Shown: in pieces, positions 55,158 to 64,000 of the stretch
How the letters are laid out: every line of letters starts with the position of its first letter
Numbering within the stretch: the first letter of the stretch is position 1
The notes under the pieces: model-generated
Seen by the model: only the letters and a program-made list of their open reading frames with translations
Database searches by the model: none
Told to the model about the DNA's origin: nothing
DNA from: Forficula auricularia
Lineage: Eukaryota > Arthropoda > Insecta > Dermaptera > Forficulidae
Length of the DNA: 64,000 nucleotides
Assembly: GCA_024734495.1 (NCBI GenBank)
Contig: JALMQS010000887.1
Span: 2,541,495 to 2,605,494, forward strand
Direction of reading: 5' to 3'
Translations under genes and position numbers: made by a program

Positions 55158-56312
55158 ATGAAAGAAAGATGGAGTGAGATTGAGAAATATACATATCTGA
55201 CGGAAAAGCAGTTCATTGAAGCTATAGGTCTGTGTCTCGACAATTGTTTTTTCAGACATGATAATAACATTTACAAACAATTAAAAGGAGTTCCAATAGG
55301 AGGATGTCTCAGTCCCATTATTGCGGACTTAGTGATGGATAAAATATATGTTGATGTAATAAAACCAATGAAGTTGAAACTATATATACAATATGTTGAT
55401 GATAGCCTGGCTATTGTTAAGAAGAACAGCGTAGACCTTTGTATAGAGGCGCTTAATAGTTTCAATGATAATTTAGATTTCACATATGAAAAAGAATTAA
55501 ACAATAACATCAGTTTTTTGGATATTAAAATTGTCAGAGTTGAGGAACGTTTGAGGACAGACCTGTATGTGAAAGATTCAAAATCAAATAGAATGTTGAA
55601 CTTTAAATCAGTACAGCCACTTCAGCATAAGATTAGTTTAATATATGGAGAAATAGGTAGATTGGATAGAATATGTGATGAGAGCTACAGAGACATAAGA
55701 TTGATTGAGTTGCAAAAGAAATGTGAAAGCAATGGATATTCGAAACAATTTTTCAATAAAGTTCTAACTAAATATAGAAAAAATAAATTAGTAACGGAAG
55801 TGATTAAAAAGGAAGATAAAATTATTAAAGGCTCCATCCCATATATTCATGATTTATCTGCGAAAATCTTGAGAATTCTGAATAATAATGACATAAAATT
55901 AGTACACAGTGTTGGCAGGCCACTCATGAACATATTCAATAATAAGACTCATCTTGAAAAACTTGATAAAATGGGTGTTGTTTATGAGATAGTTTGTGAT
56001 TCATGTAAAAAAGATAAAAAAACACACAAGTATATAGGTGAGACTTCAAGACATTTGAGACAAAGAATTAAAGAACATATTTCATCGATTAATGGAAATA
56101 AATTGGTCTCCGCGTTATCCATTCATGCTATTGACAACGAGCATACTTTCGATTTTGAAGGAGTAAAGATACTAGATTATGAGAAAAATTGGACCAAGAG
56201 AAAAATAAAAGAATCTCTTTATATATTGAAGGATATCGATAATTCTGTAAATTTCAAAATGGATTCTGAAAACATATCAGAATGTTATAGTCTAATTGTG
56301 TCATTGTTGTAA
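55158..56312 (+). CDS. Penelope-like RT (C-terminal half) with GIY-YIG endonuclease
   Basis: 384 codons, uninterrupted. Residues 44-58 hold the RT motif-B-like G-V-P-I-G-G-C-L-S-P-I-I-A, Y-V-D-D at 79-82 is motif C, and F-L-D-I-K-I at 120-125 is a PLE-typical block after the palm. From 273 the GIY-YIG nuclease begins: V-V-Y-E at 274-277, C280 and C283 (the two cysteines of the PLE zinc-binding insertion), H290, K-Y-I-G at 291-294, R298 and R303, H307. In the family this protein copies element RNA at a nick made by its own nuclease. Full PLE proteins are roughly twice as long; RT motifs 1 to A, including the first catalytic Asp, are absent, so it should not be an active polymerase. The ATG used is the first after the left arm and follows it by 14 bases; the true start of a parental protein would lie in the deleted part. 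Confidence 0.92.
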   Translation: MKERWSEIEKYTYLTEKQFIEAIGLCLDNCFFRHDNNIYKQLKGVPIGGCLSPIIADLVMDKIYVDVIKPMKLKLYIQYVDDSLAIVKKNSVDLCIEALNSFNDNLDFTYEKELNNNISFLDIKIVRVEERLRTDLYVKDSKSNRMLNFKSVQPLQHKISLIYGEIGRLDRICDESYRDIRLIELQKKCESNGYSKQFFNKVLTKYRKNKLVTEVIKKEDKIIKGSIPYIHDLSAKILRILNNNDIKLVHSVGRPLMNIFNNKTHLEKLDKMGVVYEIVCDSCKKDKKTHKYIGETSRHLRQRIKEHISSINGNKLVSALSIHAIDNEHTFDFEGVKILDYEKNWTKRKIKESLYILKDIDNSVNFKMDSENISECYSLIVSLL

Positions 56313-56629
56313 AAATATTGATTTGATTTGGTGTGTTGATTAAACAAGTATTGATTTTGAAAGAAAAATGTAATAGGAAGATGTATGTTTTTTGATATTT
56401 CATTAATAAAAAATTAAAAATAAAGAATGAATTTAACTTATAATGTGTTTTTAGAATAGATTATTTATAATGGGTTTTTTAATTGTATAATAATTGACGA
56501 TGCAATGAGATAATTAGAAAAAAATAAAATTGAAAATAGTATTTAATATAATCATTAATTCAAAATAGTTTCTAGTTCACTGGTAAACGTTTTTATAAAT
56601 TGTTGCTATATATGTATATATGTGTGTGT
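56313..56629 (+). other. PLE 3' non-coding region
   Basis: AT-rich DNA between the stop codon and the right arm with no recognised feature. Contains a short (TG)n near 56620. Confidence 0.6.
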
Positions 56630-56944
56630 GATTGTAATGAATTGTGTGATCTATCTATATTGAAGATTTAAGAATGAATGTTTCATGTGAAATGACAAAT
56701 TCCGGTTCTTGAACGAGATGTATGTATGATTTCAAATTATTGTAAAAAAAATTTTGTGTTATATAATTCTCTATAAAAAGAAAAAATGTAAATAAATGTT
56801 TCATTTCAATTTTTAGAACTACTGAGGATGGTCGACCAGTGGTGACCGAAACTGTATAGTTATCAATTAAATAATTCTAATAGTTATTAAAATTATTGTT
56901 TTATTATATTTGTGACAAAACCAACCCTTCAATTTAATGAAAAA
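56630..56944 (+). repeat. PLE right inverted arm
   Basis: Begins GATTGTAATGAATTGTGTGA and ends in CCAACCCTTCAATTTAATGA, the complement of the left arm start. Confidence 0.95.
56816..56864 (+). ncRNA. Hammerhead-ribozyme-like motif, PLE right arm
   Basis: CTGAGGA at 56822-56828, GAAA at 56848-56851, helix I AACTA/TAGTT, same sequence as the left-arm motif. It would be transcribed with the RT in a sense transcript. Confidence 0.6.
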
Positions 56945-57229
56945 TTAACCAATTTTGATGAAATTTAATATCCTAATTAAATACCTTGGGGACCACACAA
57001 AAGGTTAAATAAAGTTTTTAGTAAAATTATATTTTAAAGTACTTTACTCTAGAGTAAGATGGTACTTTTTTAATTTTTTAAATTGTTTAAAATTTATTCA
57101 TTTGAAAGTTTTAATATAGCTCATTTAGCCTTGCTCAAGTAAGAATGGATAGGCTTCTCTCTGTGAAATGCTAAAAATTTGGGAGGAATTTTTATGAGTA
57201 ACCATAGCAACTGCGTTGTTTTCTTATCC

Positions 57230-58750
57230 GTTACCTTTGCTGAAGACAGAGAAATCGATTTTAAACCAAAAATAGCGATTGATTCTCATCTAGTTCTTGA
57301 GGAATAATCATTCTATATTGGATTTTTGACGTTTCGGTTTTTATTAGTAACCATTGCTGAAGACATAGAGAAATCGATTTTAAACCAAAAATAGAGATTG
57401 ATTCTCATCTAGTACTTGAGGAATAATCATTCTATATTGGATTTTTGACGTTTCGGTTTTTATTAGTAACCATTGCTGAAGACATAGAGAAATCGATTTT
57501 AAACCAAAAATAGAGATTGATTCTCATCTAGTACTTGAGGAATAATCATTCTATATTGGATTTTTGACGTTTCGGTTTTTATTAGTAACCATTGCTGAAG
57601 ACATAGAGAAATCGATTTTAAACCAAAAATAGCGATTGATTCTCATCTAGTACTTGAGGAATAATCATTCTATATTGGATTTTTGACGTTTCGGTTTTTA
57701 TTAGTAACCATTGCTGAAGACATAGAGAAATCGATTTTAAACCAAAAATAGCGATTGATTCTCATCTAGTACTTGAGGAATAATCATTCTATATTGGATT
57801 TTTGACGTTTCGGTTTTTATTAGTAACCATTGCTGAAGACATAGAGAAATCGACTTTAAACCAAAAATAGCGATTGATTCTCATCTAGTACTTGAGGAAT
57901 AATCATTCTATATTGGATTTTTGACGTTTCGGTTTTTATTAGTAACCATTGCTGAAGACATAGAGAAATCGACTTTAAACCAAAAATAGCGATTGATTCT
58001 CATCTAGTACTTGAGGAATAATCATTCTATATTGGATTTTTGACGTTTCGGTTTTTATTGGTAACCATTGCTGAAGACATAGAGGAATCGACTTAAAATC
58101 AAAAATAGCGATTGATTCTCATCTAATACTTGAGAAATAACAATTCTACATTAGGTTTTTGACGTTTCGATTATTATTGGTAACCATTGCTGAAGACATG
58201 GAGGAATCGACTTAAAATCAAAAATAACGATCAATTCTTATCTAATACTAGAGGAATAACCTTATTGCATTCCATTTTTGATGTTTTGACTATTAATGGA
58301 AACCTCTACTGAAAATGTAGAAGAATCGACTTAAAATCAAAAAGACTAAATTCTTTTATGGCAAACAACTCAAGCTTGAGTTGTTTACCAAAAAGAATTT
58401 AGTCTTTTGATTTTAAGTCGATTCTTCTACATTTTCAGTAGAGGTTTCCATTAATAGTCAAAACATCAAAAATGGAATTCAATTAGGTTATTCCTCTAGT
58501 ATTAGATAAGAATCGATCGTTATTTTTGATTTTAAGTCGTTTCCTCCATGTCTTCAGCAATGGTTACCAATAATATCGAAACGTCAAAAACTAATGTAGA
58601 ATTGTTATTCCTCAAGTATTAGATGAGAATCGATGGCTATTTTTGATTTTAAGTCGATTCCTCTATGTCTTCAGCAATGGTTACCAATAAAAACCGAAAC
58701 GTCAAAAATCCAATGTAGAATGATTATTCCTCGACTCTTAAATGAGAATT
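57230..58750. mobile_element. Foldback array of 119-bp units around a central palindrome
   Basis: GCTGAAGACATAGAGAAATC recurs at 57239, 57356, 57475, 57594, 57713, 57832, 57951, 58070 and 58189 (steps of 117-119 bp). At 58376 the sequence turns over at CTCAAGCTTGAG and about three units run back in complement to 58750. The units nearest the centre are the most diverged and the outer left ones nearly identical. This is the layout of Drosophila-type foldback (FB) elements, but no terminal duplication or coding loop was found. Confidence 0.85.
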
Positions 58751-58987
58751 ATTTTTGAATTAATTTCAATATGAACTACGAATTGCAAGTGATATCTGAT
58801 TAATAATAAAGGAACAAACATATTAATATTTCAAATGAATTTGGATAAAGTTTAGCAACGATCCGTTGCAGTTTATTTTTTTTTAGGTTTCTATATGAGA
58901 CCCTATATTAGTGTATCTACATTTTCTATCTGTTTGTCAGAACATTGAAGTTCGTAAAATAAATTTGATATAAACATGAAATATAGT

Positions 58988-59426
58988 CATAAAGAGAAAC
59001 AAAGAAGGTTGTCCTCTGCTTGATGCAAATAAACATACACACATATATATCGAAATTAAATATCTGTATATATATATATTATTTATTTCTTTGAGACTTG
59101 GCCTTCATCATCACTCTTTTTTAATTATAAATATTATTTTTCATGGGGTCAATATCGTATGAATTTTGAAAATTTTCAATCTTTATTTAGCTAGGAGCAA
59201 GTTAAAAATTTTTATTGATATTGACCTCATGAAAAATATTATTTATAATTAAAAAGAGTGATGATGAAGACCAAGTCTTCGAAACTATAGTCTCAAACAA
59301 ATAAATAATATATATATATATATACAGATATTTAATTTCGATATATATGTGTATATGTTTATTTGCATCAAGCAGAGGACAACTCTTTGTTTCTCTTTAT
59401 GAATCAACAACTCTAAAAACTTTTCA
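58988..59426. mobile_element. Family B PLE-like foldback, copy B3
   Basis: 12-bp duplication ATGAAATATAGT (58976-58987, 59427-59438). The tail is on the right (AACTCTAAAAACTTTTCA). Arms share AAAGAGAAACAAAG and GATGCAAATAAACATACACA. Ribozyme-like motifs are decayed: right arm 59257-59295 has GTGATGA; left arm lacks GAAA. Confidence 0.9.
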
Positions 59427-59439
59427 ATGAAATATAGTA

Positions 59440-60280
59440 TATACAAATTTATAGTATATGTTTTCCTTTTACCCAAAATCGAAAATCCTATTAAAATTTT
59501 AATCAGATGATTATTTTGATGAGTGTACAATTCTTTGTGGGGGTGGGTAAAAAATCATAAAATGTGAGCTATGGTACGGTTATCTATAAAGATATCTCTT
59601 TAAATATAATGATGGTTAATTTTTTTAAATGCATTTCTTTTTAAAATACTAAAGAGGTAGAGCACTGGTATGGTGATTTTTGTACCCGAAATGGCTTTAC
59701 CTAAAATTATTAATCACAAATTGCCTCATTTTTTGTTCTTATCGTCGACAAATAAAAACGTATTTGATACCTCAAGTATTTTGGAAGTTATTAAGTACGG
59801 AACCCTCGGGATTCGGAACGACTAAATTTGGCCTGCTTTTTTTTTAAATATCAAGAAAACTAAAAAAGTTATGAGTTCAGATCTTATTTATTGAATTTCT
59901 TTTAATTTAAACATTGGTATTTTAATGCTGGTTTGTTATTATATTAAATCGAGTGAAGTCATTTGAAAGTCTGCGGGGTTCGCACTACACACAGGATATT
60001 TAATAAGAATATTATAAATTCGAAATATGTAATTGTTTGTATCCCTTATGCAATGATCTATCTATCAGGCTAGACAAAGAAACAGATGTTCGGAATATTT
60101 TTTAGAATGGTTAGAATCGATTTCATGGGAACCCCTGAAAGTTAGATATTCGCTATGAAGACCTGGTGTGTCAGAAATCTAAAAGGCAGGCGCTTACCAA
60201 TGGACGAGATTGGTTGCAATAGGATGTTTATTGTAATTAAAAGGTTTTCTAATTCAATTTAAATTCAAAATAAAACCATA
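59440..60280. other. No recognisable feature
   Basis: AT-rich sequence. No exon-like frame or repeat ends recognised. Confidence 0.4.
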
Positions 60281-60401
60281 TTTATTTATTTATTTATTGC
60301 TATTATATAACTCGGCACGATAGGGAGGCTTTAATCTAAATTTGTTTTTATGCGTAACGCACTTATAAATTTCTGAAAGTGAGAGAATTTTTTTTTAATA
60401 A

Positions 60402-60676
60402 GGATCGTGGGTAGTTGGACAAGAATTTAAATCAAACGCAAAGTTTTTAATTAAATGTGTTAAACGTTTCGTCACTGATTATTGACTTTTTCAGTGACAT
60501 GAGGTAAAAACCTTATACTATTGTAAAAAAGACGAAATGATTAATAAAAGGTGTCTAATTGTCTTGTTTTCACTATTTCAGTCACTGAAGAAGTCAAAAA
60601 TGAGTGACGAAACATTTGGCCCATTTAATTAAAAACTTTACGTTTGATTTAAATTCTTGTCCAACTCTACGATCTT
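60402..60676. mobile_element. Family E PLE-like foldback, copy E2
   Basis: Arms share GGACAAGAATTTAAATCAAA and complement, with GATCGT at the outer ends. The left motif (60455-60500, minus) has CTGAAAA and is decayed; the right one is intact. The right end runs into the (TTTA)n of the SINE insertion. Confidence 0.75.
60580..60622 (+). ncRNA. Hammerhead-ribozyme-like motif, E2 right arm
   Basis: CTGAAGA at 60585-60591, unpaired A, helix II GTCA/TGAC, GAAA at 60609-60612, CATT, then TGGC pairing with GTCA through one G-T pair. Confidence 0.5.
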
Positions 60677-60938
60677 TATTTATTTATTTATTTTTTTTTT
60701 TTTTAATGATATTGATGTGAGAAGGAGATACACCAGAAGGTGGATCCCCTAAAGGCCTGTATGGGCTGGCCCCTCCATCGTGAAAAGAACGGAGTAGAAG
60801 GAAAAGAAGCCGGGATCACGAGCCAATCTCAGAAACTTAGATACAATTCAATATCCAATTTACTACGGTTTTAGGGGCTTCGAGCAGTGGTAAATTCTCC
60901 GCGCGATAAATTCGGTTAAATTTATCTCCCACTTAAAA
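60675..60938 (-). mobile_element. SINE family S2, 5'-truncated copy
   Basis: Very close to 39776-40022 (AAGGAGATACACCAGAAGGT, CGAGCAGTGGTAAATTC) but lacks the tRNA-like head. A-run present as T at about 60690-60704. Confidence 0.85.
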
Positions 60939-60985
60939 ATTATTATTTATTAAAAGATGTGACTATGAATGAGAACAATGAAATA

Positions 60986-61272
60986 ATAAATTGAAAGTTT
61001 TTGTGCCGAGGGTAGCAGAATTTTTATATATTGAAGGAGATAATAAAAGAGTGTATCTTCTGCTGGAATTATAAATTTTATTTATAACGAGACTATAGTT
61101 TCGAGGGCTTTGTCTTCTTCATCAGTCTATTAGAATTGATATAATTCATACATTAATTCTTGTGAATCAATCGTTATAGACTGATAAAGAGGGCAAAGCC
61201 CTCGAAACTATAGTCTCGTTATAAACAAAATTTATAATTCCAGCAGAAGACACACTCTTTTATTGTCTCCTT
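60986..61272. mobile_element. Family C PLE-like foldback, copy C6
   Basis: CAATGAAATA on both sides (60976-60985, 61273-61282). Tail AAATTGAAAG and GCCGAGGGTAGCAGAATTTT, arms with GGAGATAATAAAAGAGTGTA and complement. Right motif (61171-61222) has CTGATAA; the left core is intact. Confidence 0.9.
61083..61132 (-). ncRNA. Hammerhead-ribozyme-like motif, C6 left arm
   Basis: Minus strand: CTGATGA, unpaired A, helix II GAAGAC/GCCCTC with two mismatches, GAAA, AC-TATA-GT, C, TC with a GT bulge before TATAA. Core residues present, helix II weak. Confidence 0.45.
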
Positions 61273-61670
61273 CAATGAAATATTAGAGAAAAATTATTTT
61301 CGAATTTGATTTTTTTCAGTCACTGGGTATAAATACCAATAGAGTAAATTAATAAAAACCGAAAGCACCACCAGCTATAAGAACAGTGTCTTTTTAGCAC
61401 TCAGAGTGCAGTACTTTTTTACAATTAGGAGTTATTGGTAGAAAATCACGAAATTAAAAAAAATTTTAAACTGTGATAACTCCTAAACTAAATATTTAGG
61501 GCCCCTCGTTCATAGTGAAATTTATTGTAAATTAGCTATTGAAAAACTCCTTTCAAGAAATCTAGTGAATTACTAATAACCCTGTATAAATATAAAAAAG
61601 AAAATTCAAAGTATATTGTAAATTACTATGTGGGTTTCACTGAATAAAGAGAAAAAGCTTAATTGGGCTG

Positions 61671-61711
61671 ACTCTATATATATTTCGGGTTGTATGCCCA
61701 TCTTCAGGAGA
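61671..61711 (-). ncRNA. Hammerhead-ribozyme-like motif, A6 left arm
   Basis: Minus strand: CTC, CTGAAGA, unpaired T, helix II GGG/CCC, GAAA, palindromic TATATATA as helix III, then GAG. Core residues present. Confidence 0.5.
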
Positions 61712-61726
61712 TCAGAAAAATAAAGG

Positions 61727-61768
61727 TCTCCTGAAGATGGGTACACAACCCGAAATATATATAGGGTC
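61727..61768 (+). ncRNA. Hammerhead-ribozyme-like motif, A6 right arm
   Basis: CTGAAGA at 61731-61737, helix II GGGT/ACCC, GAAA at 61752-61755, TATATATA, GGG. Mirrors the left motif. Confidence 0.5.
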
Positions 61769-62059
61769 AAGGCAATTAAGATTTTTGTCATTAATTCAGT
61801 GAAACCCACATAGTAATTTACTATATACTTTGAATTTTCTTTTACATTTAAACATGTTTCACCTACAGACCTAAACCATTGTCCCTTAACAAAACTCTAT
61901 ATAATTTATTTGCTTGAGATTTTGACAAAACCTAGCCCTTGATGATTACATGGTTTTAAGAAAATAATTATTGAGTCCCATTTGCTTAATGCTCTAAGCA
62001 CATGCTTATTTATTTTTAATGGATAAATCCGGCCTTGTCGAGATACAACCATACGTTTT

Positions 62060-62735
62060 TTATTTTACCATACAGAGTATGGTCAAGTATTGTAATCGTG
62101 TATAAAAAAGTGTTTTTTTTTGCTTCGTTTTTTCGAAATATGTCAAAAACGGCTGATTTTGATTTACAAAATTGAGCAAAACCATGCCGTTTTGGTCTAC
62201 AACAAAGCTGTTTCGAGATAAAAACTATTTTGTCAAAATGTCGGTTAATACACGTACGTTACCAAATTTTTGTGGACGCTCTAGCACAAAAACTAATGTG
62301 AATATCAAAACCAAATTTCACATGGATTTTTGGTGCATTGAGATTAAGTGGTGATTAGATTTTGGTTGAAATCGAACCCACAATTAAAGAAGGGGAGGGG
62401 TTAAAATTATAAGATTTTTAAATTAAAAAAAAAACAACCAAAATGAAATATAGGTACTATCAAATGAACCTATAATAACCAAAAGGTTATTATTTTTTCC
62501 AGGTGCCAAAATTGGGGGAGGGAGGAGAAGAAAGCTGATATTTTTAATAAAATAGTCTCTCTCACCAGACTGCTGGACAAAACTCAACCAAATTTGACAT
62601 AATCAATGGCCCCCAGAAGACTAAAAATGCAAAAACTAATTATTCAAAATGGGCAAGGGGAGGGTCCTCAGCTGGTATTAAATAGAAGAGAGGGGCCAGA
62701 GGTATGGAAAAGCCAGGTGAATGGGCACATCAGTT
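62060..62735 (+). repeat. Dispersed repeat R2, copy 3
   Basis: TTACCATACAGAGTATGGTC, CAAGTATTGTAATCG, ACGTTACCAAATTTTTGTGG and AGCCAGGTGAATGGGCACAT appear in the same order as at 13190-14005. Confidence 0.65.
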
Positions 62736-62739
62736 TTTT

Positions 62740-63695
62740 TTTAATTTACTGCAACATTGCTTAACAATTTAGAATGAACACTATTCAGTCCCTCAAATTA
62801 GCTCGTTCCCCATTAACCCTTCTAAAAGAGATATCTAATAAATGTATTCTTTTGTTCCCATTAGTGCCTATTATTTATTATTTGAAAGATAGATAAAGTG
62901 AGCCTGACAGGGACAAAACTGTCATTTATGTTTTTGCTATATTCTCTTTTATCTTTGTTTGAAATTACATTTGCTGAAATTCGTATTGGGGGTGACTTTG
63001 TTTCATTTAATATTACTCTATTCTTTCGAATCCTTTCACTTCTGACATCACCCAATTGATTTGTGATGACCAAAGGGTGAGAGTGTCCTGTCCTCATTCA
63101 GTGAGCCCACTTTAGTTTACCACGCTCAGAAATTTCGCAAAAGGGGCAAACAAAAGATTTGAAAAACGCAGGTTGTCCTCCAGTTGGTGTGGGTGCTCGA
63201 GCACCCTCTATAAAATTCAGAAACGGGTCTTCCATCTCTAACTAAAATTTCATAAATAATAAAAAAATAATCACTGGTCGACAAAAATTTGTATCCTTAG
63301 ACGTAACAATGGATTTCAGTATACTTTTATATATTACGGTGATTATCATCATGCAATTTCCCGATTTTTTACAACAGGTCGGAGTATTGAGATATTATCG
63401 GTCAAAACGACGCAAAAGGACATTTTGACCTTATTTTCAAGTCCCATTAGATATTAAACAGCAATATCTGGAATCAAAATATGTTGTTTATGTAATAGAA
63501 AACAGCTTCCCCTTTCATTTTCAAATTACCCCCTGTTTTTTGCTCAATTAGAACTCGAGTTATAACTAAAAAACCAACACCATATAAGATTGAAGTAATT
63601 TTTGGAGATGATAGGTGAATTGAGTGGATTTTGATGAGACAGTCCAAAATTCAAAAAAAAAAAAAAAAAAAAAAGAAGATAAACTAAACTTTAAA
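62740..63695. other. No recognisable gene
   Basis: Contains an A-run at 63652-63674. The 78-codon minus-strand frame at 62861-63097 has no recognised motif or splice context. Confidence 0.35.
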
Positions 63696-63705
63696 CTATG
63701 TTTTT

Positions 63706-63886
63706 ATTGAAGGAGACAATAAAAGAGTGTGTCTTCTGCTGGAATTATAAATTTTATTTATAACGAGACACACTTTTTTATTGTCTTCTGCTGGAATTAT
63801 AAATTTTATTTATAACGAGACACACTTTTTATTGTCTCCTTCAATATATAAAAATTCTGCTACACTATACATAAAAACTTTCAATT
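63706..63886. mobile_element. Family C PLE-like foldback, minimal copy C7
   Basis: TATGTTTTT on both sides (63697-63705, 63887-63895). Orientation is reversed, tail at the right (AAAACTTTCAATT). A 45-bp segment GTCTTCTGCTGGAATTATAA is duplicated in direct orientation. The ribozyme region is gone. Confidence 0.8.
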
Positions 63887-64000
63887 TATGTTTTTTTTCA
63901 TAAACCAACGTTTCGGAATTTTATTCCCTTCTTCTTCAGGGTTTTGAAAGGTCAGTTTTTTTTTTGAATTTTGGACTTCACTATCAACTTCCTATGGACT

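Larger units (their letters stand above)
54795..56944 (+). mobile_element. Penelope-like element with inverted ribozyme-bearing arms
   Basis: Flanked by the 12-bp duplication TTAACCAATTTT (54783-54794, 56945-56956); the R1 copy near 35553 shows the single empty site. Structure: unpaired tail (about 54795-54833), left arm 54834-55143, RT and GIY-YIG frame, then right arm 56630-56944 as a near-perfect complement. PLEs are known for long terminal repeats in direct or inverted orientation, a short tail at one end and variable duplications, all seen here. The N-terminal RT half is deleted. Confidence 0.95.
54340..58920 (+). repeat. Dispersed repeat R1, expanded copy
   Basis: Same order of blocks as 35140-35905, with two additions: the PLE at 54795 and a tandem foldback array at 57230. 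A GGAT/GTAT microsatellite lies at about 54555-54604. The closing block AATATTTCAAATGAATTTGG is shared with the short copy. Confidence 0.75.
61594..61895. mobile_element. Family A PLE-like foldback, copy A6
   Basis: Arms share AGAAAATTCAAAGTATAT and CACTGAATAA-type blocks; tail ATGTTTCACCTACAGACCTA on the right. Both arms retain ribozyme-like cores only about 15-20 bp apart. Flanking duplication is unclear. Confidence 0.8.

Noticed and set aside
55271..55510. 79-codon minus-strand frame
   Set aside because: Shadow of the PLE RT frame on the plus strand.
62861..63097. 78-codon minus-strand frame as a host exon
   Set aside because: No acceptor or donor fits the frame and no motif was recognised.

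Overview
The window looks like a stretch of an AT-rich animal genome, most likely an arthropod. The signs are tRNA-derived SINEs with poly(A) tails, 5'-truncated LINE 3' ends, hAT, piggyBac and Tc1 MITE-like relics, a Penelope-like element (PLE) and spliceosomal-type splice signals. There is no operon structure, no rRNA and no clear complete host gene. The species cannot be named from this sequence. Most of the 64 kb is transposable-element and satellite debris, much of it nested.

The main theme is a large set of Penelope-type retroelements. At 54795-56944 there is a well-bounded PLE: a 12-bp target-site duplication (TSD), about 310-bp inverted arms, a short unpaired tail at one end, and one open frame (55158-56312) with reverse-transcriptase motif B, the YVDD box and a GIY-YIG nuclease domain. 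The N-terminal half of the RT is missing. Each arm carries an outward-facing hammerhead-ribozyme-like motif. The same architecture (tail, inverted arms, outward CTGANGA...GAAA motif in each arm, TSD of about 9-14 bp) recurs in at least six short non-coding families, named A to G here, at more than fifteen sites. I count 18 motifs with intact core residues and about ten decayed ones. These look like non-autonomous PLE derivatives or retrozyme-like elements.

Layout. 0-3 kb: hAT-like MITE, a 1-kb inverted-repeat element and a GTGACGTAA-type MITE. 3.2-4.75 kb: a repeat element with a tRNA-like end and five 161-bp tandem units. 5.4-9.3 kb: duplicated segments, Tc1 relics, the first family-C element. 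10.6-14.2 kb: hAT-like, foldback and SINE elements. 15-17 kb: family A and C elements and a 570-bp hairpin. 17.2 kb: a candidate 74-bp host exon on the minus strand. 18.4-22.7 kb: repeat R2 and 178-bp satellite units with a family-F insertion. 23.48-23.78 kb: a GC-rich island with CRE and NRF1-type palindromes, a candidate promoter. 24-33 kb: LINE remnants, foldbacks, and A, C and D elements. 33-41 kb: LINE relic, hAT-like, B, SINE and piggyBac-like elements. 41.5-42.8 kb: tandem repeats. 43.3-48.2 kb: small LTRs with a tRNA-Ser-type primer site, LINE 3' ends, an E element inside a hAT-like element, and an RTE-like tail. 48.8-53.9 kb: B, G and C elements, SINE, LTR. 54.3-58.9 kb: repeat R1 with the PLE and a foldback array of 119-bp units. 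59-64 kb: B, E, SINE, C, A, R2 and C.

Functionally, the only plausible protein from an intact frame is the truncated PLE protein. If the hammerhead motifs are active, they would process PLE-type transcripts, and the short families would depend on a PLE reverse transcriptase encoded elsewhere. All calls come from reading the sequence; no alignment, folding or database search was run.
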